This document shows positions 45,835 through 55,035 of a DNA stretch of 64,000 bases, piece after piece (positions within the stretch are counted from its first letter, which is position 1; the number at the start of each line of letters is the position of its first letter). The notes beneath the pieces are model-generated. The model was given only the letters and a program-made list of their open reading frames with translations. It was not told the origin of the DNA and ran no database searches. Position numbers and translations under genes: made by a program. Source of the DNA: Desulfobacteraceae bacterium (GTDB lineage Bacteria; Desulfobacterota; Desulfobacteria; Desulfobacterales; JAABSP01); the NCBI GenBank assembly GCA_011390345.1, contig JAABSP010000013.1, forward strand, positions 1 through 64,000. Direction: 5' to 3'.

Positions 45835-46349
45835 CAGCCTCTTCCGCAAACGGTGCTTCATCAAAGCGGAAAGAGGTAACGATCTACACGGACGGCGGCT
45901 GCATCGGAAATCCGGGCCCCGGCGGATGGGGCGCAGTCCTTCTCTATGGCGGGCATCGAAAGGAATTGTCCGCGGGATTCCGATGCACCACCAACAACCG
46001 GATGGAGCTGATGGCCTGCATCGAGGGGCTCAACGCGTTGAAATACCCCTGCCAGGTTCAACTCTATTCCGATTCCCAGTATGTGGTCAACGGCATTGAA
46101 AAAGGGTGGGCCAGACGGTGGCGATCCATGGGCTGGATGCGGAACAAAAAGGAGGCTGCGGAGAACCCGGATCTATGGGGAGAACTGCTTAATCTATGCG
46201 CCCGGCATGAGGTGCGCTTTCAGTGGGTGCGGGGACATGCCGGTAATCCGGAGAACGAGCGGTGCGACCAGCTCGCGACCCAGGCGGCCAAGGGAGCGGA
46301 CCTTGCCCCGGATGCACATTACGAGACAGTAAAAGGTAAGGGAAGTTGA
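45831..46349 (+). CDS. rnhA: Ribonuclease HI
   Basis: 172 residues. It cleaves RNA in RNA-DNA hybrids. The four catalytic acidic residues are Asp21 ([18 protein letters not shown]), Glu59 ([13 protein letters not shown]), Asp81 ([11 protein letters not shown]) and Asp146 (NERCDQLA). [14 protein letters not shown] is the C-terminal signature. N-terminal ~13 residues are a polar extension. Overlaps the cupin and thymidylate synthase-like genes by 4 nt each, indicating translational coupling. Confidence 0.95.
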   Translation: MTASSANGASSKRKEVTIYTDGGCIGNPGPGGWGAVLLYGGHRKELSAGFRCTTNNRMELMACIEGLNALKYPCQVQLYSDSQYVVNGIEKGWARRWRSMGWMRNKKEAAENPDLWGELLNLCARHEVRFQWVRGHAGNPENERCDQLATQAAKGADLAPDAHYETVKGKGS

Positions 46350-47137
46350 AGATCCACAGCATCGTTGCCCGGGATCTGCCGGATCTATGGTTTCAGGCGG
46401 TTCATGATATTCTGGAAGAGGGCCGGCGGTTTACCATCGACCGGGGCTCCTATGCGGGCCAGACCCGGCTGGAATACGATTATTTCACCGGCCATATCCG
46501 CCATCCCGGAACAGTTCCGCTGCTGCCCGACATCCCTCCGGCCTGCGGGATTCCCAATCCAGTGGAAAATGATTATGTTTTCGGCGGCGGGGGCTATAAT
46601 CGCTCCTATGTCGAGTATCTGATGACCCCGCACAAGGCGCCGGGAGAATCCTATACTTACGGCGAACGGCTGACCCGGGTTCCGCTTGAAGGGGAGATTG
46701 GCCCCTGGTGGCAGGAGCAGAGCCGGGAGATTCTCGATCTTCGAAAGATCGACGGCAAGGTGCTCTTTGAATCGGACGGACAGCTCTGCCTCAATCAGAT
46801 AGAGTGGATCATCGAAACTTATCGGCAGTACGGCTTCCGGAACAACCAGATGGTCCTCCAGGTGGCGCGGCCTTCGGATCTGCTGCTTTTGGACCCTCCC
46901 TGTCTGCGATCCATCGACACCCGGATTCAGGAGGATCGGCTCCATTTCTGTGTCTATTTCCGCTCCTGGGATCTCTGGGGCGGGCTGCCGGCCAATCTTG
47001 CCGGCATCCAGACCCTGAAGGAGTATATGGCCGAAGCCATTGGTGTGGCCGATGGCGAGATGATCGTGGAGAGCAAAGGGCTCCACCTGTACGGCTATGC
47101 CGAGGATCTTGCAAAATTGAGATGTCTGAAGATGTGA
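46346..47137 (+). CDS. Thymidylate synthase-like protein (archaeal-type)
   Basis: 263 residues from a TTG overlapping the rnhA stop. The ThyA fold is indicated by [11 protein letters not shown] with the catalytic Cys, the dUMP-binding [23 protein letters not shown], and [12 protein letters not shown]. The residue after Cys is Leu rather than the usual His, as I recall for archaeal ThyA-like enzymes. The N-terminal folate-facing part is shorter or different from E. coli ThyA. It may make dTMP with a different methyl donor or modify another pyrimidine nucleotide. No dihydrofolate reductase gene is adjacent. Confidence 0.75.
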   Translation: MKIHSIVARDLPDLWFQAVHDILEEGRRFTIDRGSYAGQTRLEYDYFTGHIRHPGTVPLLPDIPPACGIPNPVENDYVFGGGGYNRSYVEYLMTPHKAPGESYTYGERLTRVPLEGEIGPWWQEQSREILDLRKIDGKVLFESDGQLCLNQIEWIIETYRQYGFRNNQMVLQVARPSDLLLLDPPCLRSIDTRIQEDRLHFCVYFRSWDLWGGLPANLAGIQTLKEYMAEAIGVADGEMIVESKGLHLYGYAEDLAKLRCLKM

Positions 47138-47583
47138 AAGGGTTTTTTTTGAGGAATATCATATCCATGTATTCTGCAGCAAATATCATCGGAGTTCTGA
47201 TCGCGGCCGTTGCGGTGGTGATCCTCGTCATGTTGTTATCCGTATCTGTCAGTATGGGATTTGCCTATCTTCTGACACTGTTTCTGCCGCTGACCCTCTT
47301 TCAGGCCGGCATCATAACGATCCTCTCCACAGTCGGTGCCGGACTCGTGCTGACGCTGATGGTACTTTCCAGCCGGGTGCTTCAGTTCATCAATCAGCAG
47401 GCGGAATTTTTCGAAAATGATGATGAGGATTATCCCGAGGATTATGATGATGAAGAGGATGATCAGTGGGAGATGGCCGACCCCCGGTTCCGGGTCATCC
47501 GATCATCAGGTCCTGAAGATGATGGTGAAGTACTCTGTCCCTGCGGCAGCGGAAAGAAGTTTAAAAATTGCTGCGGAAAATGA
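47122..47583 (+). CDS. Small membrane protein with C-terminal SEC-C zinc motif
   Basis: 153 residues from the ATG at 47122, overlapping the previous gene; a TTG at 47149 is an alternative. Two membrane helices (about residues 17-70) are followed by an acidic stretch (ENDDEDYPEDYDDEEDD) and a SEC-C motif CPCGSGKKFKNCCGK at the very end, as at the C-terminus of SecA, where it binds zinc and SecB or ribosomes. A membrane-anchored SEC-C protein of unknown function. Its stop overlaps the ABC ATPase start (ATGA). Confidence 0.72.
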   Translation: MSEDVKGFFLRNIISMYSAANIIGVLIAAVAVVILVMLLSVSVSMGFAYLLTLFLPLTLFQAGIITILSTVGAGLVLTLMVLSSRVLQFINQQAEFFENDDEDYPEDYDDEEDDQWEMADPRFRVIRSSGPEDDGEVLCPCGSGKKFKNCCGK

Positions 47584-48344
47584 CCATCCCCGCCCCTGTC
47601 ATCGAGATTGAAGATCTCTTCTTCTCCTTCAACGGCGGCCCGGTGCTGGAGAAGATCGATCTCACCATTCGGGAGCGGGATTTCACCGCGCTCATCGGCC
47701 CCAACGGCGGCGGAAAAACCACCCTTTTAAAGCTGATGCTGGGGCTTTTGAAGCCGGATCGGGGAAATGTCCGGATCTTCGGCAAATCCCCCCGCCAGGT
47801 GGCCCGGCGCCTCGGATATGTGCCCCAGGAGGTCGGAGTCAACCGGACATTTCCCATTACGGTGCGGGATGTGGTGCGGATGGGCCGGCTCCGCTCCTTC
47901 CGTGGCTGGGCATTCGGCTCGAAAAAGGATCGGATGGCGGTGCAGAAGGCTTTGGAGCAGGTGGACATGTGGGAATTCCGGGGCCGGCACATCGGCGAAC
48001 TCTCCGGGGGCCAGCGCCAGCGGGTCTTCATCGCAAGAGCCCTGGCCACCCATCCCGAGATCCTCTTCCTGGACGAACCGACCGCGAGCATCGACACCAA
48101 GCACCAGACCGAGTTCTACGATATCTTAAAGGAGCTGAATCGGACCGTGACGGTGGTGATCGTCTGTCACGATCTGATGGTCATATCGAGCTATGTCAAG
48201 TCTGTGGCCTGCGTCAACAGGTTTATCCACTACCATGATTCGGCCGAGGTGACCGACGACATGATCGACATGTATCACTGCCCCGTGGAACTGCTTGCCC
48301 ACGGCCTGCCGCATCGGGTGCTGAAGCACCATTCAGAGGAGTAG
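47580..48344 (+). CDS. ABC transporter ATPase, ZnuC/metal type
   Basis: 254 residues from the ATG at 47580 (ATGA overlap; a TTG at 47568 is unlikely). Walker A GPNGGGKTTLL, Q-loop YVPQEVGVNRTFPITVRDVVRMGR, signature LSGGQRQRVFIARAL, Walker B ILFLDEPTASID, and H-loop VIVCHDLM. The PITVRDVVxMGR segment is typical of Zn/Mn/Fe ABC-type (ZnuC-MntB) importers. No permease or binding-protein gene adjoins; the next gene is on the other strand. It must work with a partner elsewhere or is a relic. Confidence 0.85.
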   Translation: MTIPAPVIEIEDLFFSFNGGPVLEKIDLTIRERDFTALIGPNGGGKTTLLKLMLGLLKPDRGNVRIFGKSPRQVARRLGYVPQEVGVNRTFPITVRDVVRMGRLRSFRGWAFGSKKDRMAVQKALEQVDMWEFRGRHIGELSGGQRQRVFIARALATHPEILFLDEPTASIDTKHQTEFYDILKELNRTVTVVIVCHDLMVISSYVKSVACVNRFIHYHDSAEVTDDMIDMYHCPVELLAHGLPHRVLKHHSEE

Positions 48345-48408
48345 GCTACAGATCCCAGAACCAGGGGCCTGCGGCCTTTCCCTTTTCCCCACGGCCAATC
48401 CTTTGAAA

Positions 48409-48825
48409 TCATTTCTCCGAAGATTGTGCCCACCATAAATTGTTTTCCTCCACCGGATCGAAAAAGCAGAACCCGCGGCCCTCAACCCAGATCTTCGGGG
48501 CAAGATGGATCTCATCCCGGCCGCACCGGGCCAGGCGATCCGCGGCCATCATCCAGCCGGTAATCGGGCCGTGCTTTGCAATCGCCTGCCGGGCATATTC
48601 CGAGCAGGAGGGGTACATGGGGCATGAACCCCTGCGGACCGCGGAGAGATGATCTAATCCGTCCCGATAGAAGGCGATCATCGGAGAGACGGTCTCCTGC
48701 TGTTTCTCTTTTCCCTGCCCGTTGCGGTTTTTCATGCTGCCATCCGTATGGGCGCAGGCGGAAAGGGCAATTGTCATTAGAAGAAAAATCGAATATCGAA
48801 TTATTTTTTTCCGGTTTATCGGCAT
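48409..48825 (-). CDS. YidD-domain lipoprotein
   Basis: 138 residues. A lipoprotein signal peptide ends in LSAC (Cys24), then a polar linker, then the YidD core: MIAFYRDGLDHLSAVRRGSCPMYPSCSEYARQAIAKHGPITGWMMAADRLARCG. YidD is normally a ~70-residue inner-membrane-associated protein encoded by rnpA-yidC that aids membrane-protein insertion. The lipid anchor and the location far from rnpA and yidC are unusual. Divergent from tadA. Confidence 0.8.
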   Translation of the reverse strand: MPINRKKIIRYSIFLLMTIALSACAHTDGSMKNRNGQGKEKQQETVSPMIAFYRDGLDHLSAVRRGSCPMYPSCSEYARQAIAKHGPITGWMMAADRLARCGRDEIHLAPKIWVEGRGFCFFDPVEENNLWWAQSSEK

Positions 48826-48917
48826 TGTAAATATTTCCTTGTTTTATGAAAAACCTCAAAGCATGTATCGGCGAGCCCTTCTTATAGCCGCAATCCTTTG
48901 TTCCTGTCAATGATATC

Positions 48918-48945
48918 TTGACACCGCTGCTCAAGGTGGTATGAA
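48918..48945 (+). promoter_or_regulatory. Sigma-70-type promoter for tadA
   Basis: TTGACA (48918-48923), 16-nt spacer, TATGAA (48940-48945). The transcript would begin near 48952, only about 20 nt before the tadA start. Confidence 0.55.
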
Positions 48946-48972
48946 ATCGATGAACGGAGGATGCAACAGGCC

Positions 48973-49440
48973 ATGAATGAAATCGAGCTGATGCAGATCG
49001 CCCTGACGCTGGCCCGGGATGCGGAGAAGGCCGGAGAGGTTCCGGTGGGTGCGGTGCTCTCGGCCGGGGACGGAGAGATTATAGCGGCAGAACATAACCG
49101 GACCATCGGAAACTGTGATCCTTCTGCCCATGCGGAGATGCTCGCGATCCGTGAGGCCGCGGAGAAGATCGGCAATTACCGGCTTGTCGATACGACCCTC
49201 TGCGTGACGGTGGAGCCCTGTGTCATGTGCATGGGCGCGGTCATCCATGCCCGGATCGGGCGGCTGATTTTCGGGACCAATGACGCCAAATGGGGCGGGG
49301 CCGGTTCCCTGTATAATCTTGCAGACGATCCCCGATTAAACCATCATCCGGAGGTGATTCCCGGAGTTTTGGCCGATGAATGTCGTGATTTAATGCGGGA
49401 TTTTTTCCGGAAAAGGCGAAAATCATTGCAAACGGCCTGA
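48973..49440 (+). CDS. tadA: tRNA-specific adenosine deaminase
   Basis: 155 residues from the ATG at 48973. The first ATG at 48961 directly abuts GGAGG (48956-48960), too close to use; 48973 lies 12 nt away. TadA converts A34 to inosine in tRNA-Arg. The zinc site is His53 and Glu55 (HAEMLAI) plus the PCVMC pair (Cys83, Cys86); YRLVDTTLCVTVEPC and GRLIFGTNDAKWGGAGS follow. The start could be 48961 if leader distances differ. Confidence 0.92.
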   Translation: MNEIELMQIALTLARDAEKAGEVPVGAVLSAGDGEIIAAEHNRTIGNCDPSAHAEMLAIREAAEKIGNYRLVDTTLCVTVEPCVMCMGAVIHARIGRLIFGTNDAKWGGAGSLYNLADDPRLNHHPEVIPGVLADECRDLMRDFFRKRRKSLQTA

Positions 49441-49544
49441 TGATGGCGTAGAAAAAAGGGTTGGATGTTGTAAACGAATATCAATATGCATCGAAAATGA
49501 AAAAACAAAGCACTTTGAACCACAATCTTTTGATGACTTAACCC

Positions 49545-51617
49545 ATGCGGCCGGATCTCGCTGAAAATTGGGGTGATGCCCATAAAAAAATGATGCATGA
49601 CGTCGTGGCATCGGAAACTCTCGATGAAGATTTCGGTGTTTTAGAAGCGGATTTGCCGTTTATAGACGATCTGCCCATTGATGATCGTTTTGATATCGTT
49701 TTGGCCGAATATCTGGCAAAGGTCGAATCTTACAACAAGCATCTGTATCGGCCCAATACCTATCTCCATAAATGGTGGGCCCGCCGTTGCGGCACGACTT
49801 TCCGGGCAATTCTGAAGCATCTGGTCTGCAATCCTGCAAAACAGAATTATTACACAGCCGGCGGACTCGAAGGGCAGATCATCCTGGACCCGATGATGGG
49901 GGGCGGAACTACCCTTCATGAGGCGATACGGCTGGGAGCAAATGTGGTCGGAGCCGATATCGACCCGATTCCCATCCTGCAGGTCCGCTCAACCTTGACG
50001 GAAGTTCCCCTGAAAGATCTGATCCATCAGTTCAATCATTTCTATGAATCGCTCTGTTCAAAACTGGGATATTTCTATCGGGTTGCCTGCCCCGTCTGTG
50101 GGGAGGATCATGAACTGAGATTCGTCTTATATGGCCTGCGTCTCAAATGTCTCAACGGACATGAATCCATTGTTGTGGACAGCTATATATTGCGGCAGAA
50201 CAGCGACGGTTCCGAGATCCATGTCTGCCCCGAAACCTATAATATTCTGCAGGATAGAGAGATTCACAGTTCCGCATCCATCCATCCCTCTTTGCCGCTG
50301 CTGGAAAAAAAGAACAAGAGGTGCTTCTGCGGAGAAAAATTCGAAAACAGCATCTCCGACCCCTACTATAAACGCTATGTTCCGATTGCCATTGCCGGAG
50401 AATGCAGCGAACATGGCGTTTTTTTCAATTCCCCGGGAAAAGCGGATATAGATCGGATCTCTTCTGCGGATGCAAAAAGAGGCACATTGAAATTTGATCC
50501 GGATCATTTTAAAATTCATCCGGGGCCAAAATCCTCGGATCTCGTGAAGCGAGGCATTTTATCGTACCTCGATCTTTATTCGAGCCGACAGTTGCTTTTT
50601 TTCAACAGCGCCATAAATGAACTGCAGAAGCTGGATGATTCCATACGCCTCAAGTTTTCCCTGCTGCTCTCCACTTCCACGGAATTCAATTCCATGCTTT
50701 GCGGATACAAAGGCGCCGGCAAAAACAGACCCGGAGCCATCCGGCATACCTTTGCCCATCACGCCTATTCATTCCCCTATACAGCACTGGAAAACAATCC
50801 GCTATACAGCCGCAAATCCTCCGGAACCCTGCAGAATCTGTTTCATAACAGGCTGATTCGGGGATACCGCTGGGCAATGAAGCCGTTGGAGCGCAAGGTC
50901 TTGGATGGAAAACCCTTTAAAGTTCATATTCATGGTGAGAGGGATTCGGGAACAGAATATTTCTCGATGGATGATTTAAAGGAGGGGACACGCCGCTTTC
51001 TGCTGCTGCAGGGCTCTTCCGGCAAACTCCCCTTGCCCGACGGCTGTATTGATCATGTGGTCACGGACCCGCCCTATTTCGACAGTGTGCAGTACAGCGA
51101 TTTAGCCGCTTACTTTCGGGTTTGGCTGCGGCAGATGCTGCCGGATGAAGTCCTTTGGGATTATTCGACGGCCGATTCCGCGGTCGATCCGCATTCAAAT
51201 GGCAGCGATCAATATGAGATGGTACTGAGCCGGATCTTTTCAGAGTGCCATCGGGTTTTAAAAGAGGAAAAGGGAAGGATGATCTTCACCTTTCATCACT
51301 GGAATCCGAAAGGGTGGGCCGCTCTCACCATAGCCTTGAAAAGGGCCGGCTTCGTACTGATGAACCGCTACGTTATTCATTCGGAGAATCTGACATCGGT
51401 GCATATTTCCAATCAGAAAGCCCTGGTGCATGATGTGGTTCTGGTCTTTGCAAAGAAAGGCAGCGGCTTCTGCCCCGACTGGGAAAAAGCGGACCGGATC
51501 TCAAAGGAGGAGAGTTTCGCCTTCTGCGAACAGTGCGGAACCTTGCTGGGCTGTCTGTTGAATGAAAATGATGAAGATCAGAAGATCCATCGCATCTGGT
51601 CCGAAAGCATCTTGTAA
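49545..51617 (+). CDS. Orphan DNA methyltransferase with zinc-binding insert
   Basis: 690 residues. HKWWARR (about residue 75), the SAM motif LDPMMGGGTTLHEA (about 114) with VVGADIDPIP, and the catalytic motif TDPPYFDSVQYSDL (about 507) follow the order of amino-type DNA methyltransferases in the DUF1156-like group, which methylate adenine or cytosine N4. Between them a ~350-residue segment carries two CxxC-type elements (CPVCGEDH, CFCGEKF) and probably recognises DNA. A third pair, CEQCGTLLGC, lies near the C-terminus. No restriction enzyme is adjacent. Start is uncertain: no Shine-Dalgarno before the ATG. Confidence 0.78.
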   Translation: MRPDLAENWGDAHKKMMHDVVASETLDEDFGVLEADLPFIDDLPIDDRFDIVLAEYLAKVESYNKHLYRPNTYLHKWWARRCGTTFRAILKHLVCNPAKQNYYTAGGLEGQIILDPMMGGGTTLHEAIRLGANVVGADIDPIPILQVRSTLTEVPLKDLIHQFNHFYESLCSKLGYFYRVACPVCGEDHELRFVLYGLRLKCLNGHESIVVDSYILRQNSDGSEIHVCPETYNILQDREIHSSASIHPSLPLLEKKNKRCFCGEKFENSISDPYYKRYVPIAIAGECSEHGVFFNSPGKADIDRISSADAKRGTLKFDPDHFKIHPGPKSSDLVKRGILSYLDLYSSRQLLFFNSAINELQKLDDSIRLKFSLLLSTSTEFNSMLCGYKGAGKNRPGAIRHTFAHHAYSFPYTALENNPLYSRKSSGTLQNLFHNRLIRGYRWAMKPLERKVLDGKPFKVHIHGERDSGTEYFSMDDLKEGTRRFLLLQGSSGKLPLPDGCIDHVVTDPPYFDSVQYSDLAAYFRVWLRQMLPDEVLWDYSTADSAVDPHSNGSDQYEMVLSRIFSECHRVLKEEKGRMIFTFHHWNPKGWAALTIALKRAGFVLMNRYVIHSENLTSVHISNQKALVHDVVLVFAKKGSGFCPDWEKADRISKEESFAFCEQCGTLLGCLLNENDEDQKIHRIWSESIL

Positions 51618-51663
51618 AAGATCGTTTCCGTGGCTTTGATGATCCAATATCCATATCCGGTGA

Positions 51664-52992
<1,329 letters not shown>

Positions 52993-53012
52993 ACGGGTGG
53001 AAATCGAAGGAG

Positions 53013-53093
53013 ATGAAGAATGAAGAAGAATTGATCAAAAGGATCGAAGATGTAAAAAAGGAAGCCGAAGAAATCCGATCAATTGAAGGGTGA
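53013..53093 (+). CDS. 26-residue acidic peptide ORF, possible remnant
   Basis: MKNEEELIKRIEDVKKEAEE followed by IRSIEG and a stop; a short helix-forming peptide directly after purA. AAGGAG touches the ATG, poor spacing. The same sequence recurs at 56158-56229, where the equivalent start is broken by a small duplication. It could be the tail of a gene lost in rearrangement rather than a functional peptide. Confidence 0.3.
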   Translation: MKNEEELIKRIEDVKKEAEEIRSIEG

Positions 53094-53096
53094 GAT
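53025..53096. repeat. 72-bp direct repeat, copy 1
   Basis: Matches 56158-56229 with about five differences, starting GAAGAATTGATCAAAAGG and ending GGGTGAGAT. It marks the left junction of the duplicated and partly deleted block; at 53097 it is joined directly to sequence that in the intact copy begins 855 bp further on (57085). Confidence 0.85.
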
Positions 53097-53562
53097 GCGG
53101 CAGACTCTCCCCCCGATCCATGATGTTTTCAAGCTCTTCTGACGTAACTCCGGAAAGATCGGGCTGGGCTTCCGCGGTCAATTCATCATTGAGGGAGAGG
53201 GTCTCCTCACCCGCAGGCGCTGGGGAGGAGGTTTCCGATTCTTCTCCGGATTCAGAAGGGCTTCCCTCGGCAATGGCCTCGGCCGATGCCGGCTCCTTTT
53301 CCGGTATCGATTCCGGTTCCGCTTCCCCTTCCCCTTCAATGGATGAGGGGCCGGTTGTCAAGGGTTCGGTCTCGGATGGGTTCGATTCCGTGCCTTCTGC
53401 CGGAATGCCGGTTCCCGAATATCGGCTCTCCACAATCTGAACCGTTGTGTGGAAAAAATAGGTGGATGCGGCCGTCATCACCACAACCAGTATGATGCCG
53501 GCCGATAAAAAGGCCAATATGGCAAAGAAGAGATCTTTGAAAATTGAAAATCGGCTCCTCAC
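53035..53562 (-). pseudogene. Truncated duplicate of the LysM membrane protein gene
   Basis: The first ~152 codons repeat the N-terminus of the gene at 56864-57544 (membrane helix, Glu/Ser/Pro linker) with a few substitutions and a 6-bp insertion (GEGEAEPE for GEAEPE). The LysM domain is gone: after GESLP the frame runs into the antisense of the 72-bp repeat and stops. Start and Shine-Dalgarno region match the intact copy, so a truncated membrane-anchored peptide could still be made. Confidence 0.8.
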
Positions 53563-53664
53563 AGGCTTTTCCTTTCCGAACCCTTATGGTGCAGTTGCTG
53601 CTGCATTCCAATCCGTTAAAACAGCGCTATTTCCTGGGCCATGCTGATATACGTCTGAACGGTA
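53097..53664. repeat. Large direct repeat, copy 1 (LysM N-terminal part)
   Basis: About 568 bp matching 57085-57646 (562 bp) with roughly 95-97% identity by eye. It includes the truncated LysM gene and the last ~49 bp of the ferredoxin-domain gene (antisense of TVQTYISMAQE). Homology stops abruptly at ACGGTA. Confidence 0.85.
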
Positions 53665-53691
53665 ACGGTAATATGACCCAACAACAGCAGC

Positions 53692-53990
53692 CTATACCCA
53701 TCCGATGGCCGACACAAAGACCTTCACCCCATCGATGATCCTCTGTCCGGAAAGCTCATTCAGGACATCTTCATCTTCGACCGGAACAAAAAGCGCAATC
53801 GTCACCTGATTCAGGGATAGACGCTTTGCATAGTGGGCAGCCTGCTGCTGTGCCAGTTCGGTTTTGGCCAGGGTTTTAAAACTCTTCACTTCGATAATGG
53901 CGTATTTCGTGCCGCAATTCAGGTGCAGATCCACAACCGGTTGCTGTAGCCTTAAAGCTCCTGGTATATCCTATTGCCGGCAAAAAAATT
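53692..53990 (-). pseudogene. Frameshifted PD-(D/E)XK nuclease-domain fragment
   Basis: The frame VVDLHLNCGTKYAIIEVKSF then KTLAKTELAQQQAAHYAKRL is the Asp...ExK core of the C-terminal nuclease domain found behind AAA-like ATPases, about 80 codons with no proper start. Just upstream GNRIYQEL, the usual preceding segment, is in another frame, so a frameshift separates the two. The remaining ~400 residues of the usual protein are absent. Confidence 0.6.
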
Positions 53991-53991
53991 T

Positions 53992-54966
53992 TCAGGAAAT
54001 ATTGCCTGACTTGCGTTGCCGAATCCATTCCTTGATTTCAGAATAGGACTCGCAATCGATCATCAAATCAAAAAGCTCAAGCAGGTCTTCCGAACAGAGC
54101 CCCTCCAAAATACTCAATTCATTAAGAGGGCGCCGATACTTTTTCATCAGCATACGGCTCAGAAGTTTGAAACGCTCCTCCTGAAGCCCTTCCACTAGTC
54201 CTTCGACTCGTCCTTCCACCCGTCCTTCCACCCGCCCTTCCATTCGCCCTTCTTCCTTCAATATCTGCTTAATCATCACCGTCTCCTTTCGATTATCCAT
54301 TTCCCGAAGAATCTGATCCCGTTCCGCCGCATCTATTTCGGCATAGATGTCGATGAAATCGGTATATTTTACAAACAATGTCCGTGACGCCAGTTGATAC
54401 AGCCCGATGTACGCCTGCCGGATCACCTCCCACCGCTCCTCCGGCTCATACCGCATCTTGGGCAGCAGGATCTTCACCACCGGATTCGGGCTGTCGAAGT
54501 AGTCCCTTGCCCACAGATCGTAGAGCTTCAGAAACACATACTCGAAATGGAGCAGCACCCGATCGTTCAACTGGGCATCCAGATATCGGGCCACATCCTT
54601 TCTCCACTGTCGCCGGTCCGAAAAGATCATCGTCGGCACCACCAGGGCATCGGGATATGCCTCCATCTTGTCTGTGGTGTAGCGGAGGAGTTTGTAGATC
54701 GAGAATTCCGATTTGTCCTCCTGAAACTCCACCAGCCAGAGAAGGAGTTTCCGGTTGTTCCGGAAGGTGTACAATATGGGGATGTCCAGCGCAAGATGCC
54801 CGTCGGCAAGCTTATCTTTTCGGGTCTCCTGCCGGGAGAAATCATATTTGATCACCGGTCCGAAGCTTTGGATCGTCTCCGGCAGTATCCATTCCAGGGT
54901 CTCCAGCGGGAAGTCCAGGAAGAGGTTTTTGAAGTTCTGGTCATGGGGAATATTTGTATTTGTCAC
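53992..54966 (-). CDS. Rpn-family PD-(D/E)XK nuclease, long copy
   Basis: 324 residues. Rpn-type proteins are DNA endonucleases that stimulate recA-independent recombination. Start HDQNFKNLFLDFPLETLEWI, then the core LALDIPILYTFRNNRKLLLWLVEFQED with Asp and Glu-x-Gln in place of Glu-x-Lys, as in the family. A flexible segment GRMEGRVEGRVEGRVEG (residues ~240-260) comes from 12-bp repeats. A helical C-terminus ends in YSEIKEWIRQRKSGN. It is one of two nearly identical neighbours; no transposase ends are seen. Confidence 0.82.
   Translation of the reverse strand: MTNTNIPHDQNFKNLFLDFPLETLEWILPETIQSFGPVIKYDFSRQETRKDKLADGHLALDIPILYTFRNNRKLLLWLVEFQEDKSEFSIYKLLRYTTDKMEAYPDALVVPTMIFSDRRQWRKDVARYLDAQLNDRVLLHFEYVFLKLYDLWARDYFDSPNPVVKILLPKMRYEPEERWEVIRQAYIGLYQLASRTLFVKYTDFIDIYAEIDAAERDQILREMDNRKETVMIKQILKEEGRMEGRVEGRVEGRVEGLVEGLQEERFKLLSRMLMKKYRRPLNELSILEGLCSEDLLELFDLMIDCESYSEIKEWIRQRKSGNIS
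54187..54250 (-). repeat. Tandem 12-bp repeats inside the Rpn gene
   Basis: About five units of CGTCCTTCCACC-type sequence (plus strand) encode (GRVE)n on the minus strand. The block is 60 bp and in frame; it is absent from the second copy of the gene, so it has expanded or contracted in recent time. Confidence 0.85.
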
Positions 54967-55035
54967 TACAGAATCGCTTTCTCTGTCGGTTCAAGATCAT
55001 TCGGCTGCCCTGCCTACTCATACCGCAAGAGTTCT

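Larger units (their letters stand above)
53991..54984. repeat. Rpn gene direct repeat, copy 1
   Basis: Direct repeat of 55036-55969, offset 1045 bp. The central part is identical as far as I can see (at least 54378-54851 against 55363-55836), while both outer ends differ at many positions. Copy 1 has an extra 60 bp of tandem repeats. Confidence 0.88.

Noticed and set aside
54187-54250. CRISPR-like array
   Set aside because: The units are 12 bp, contiguous and in frame within a gene, with no spacers.
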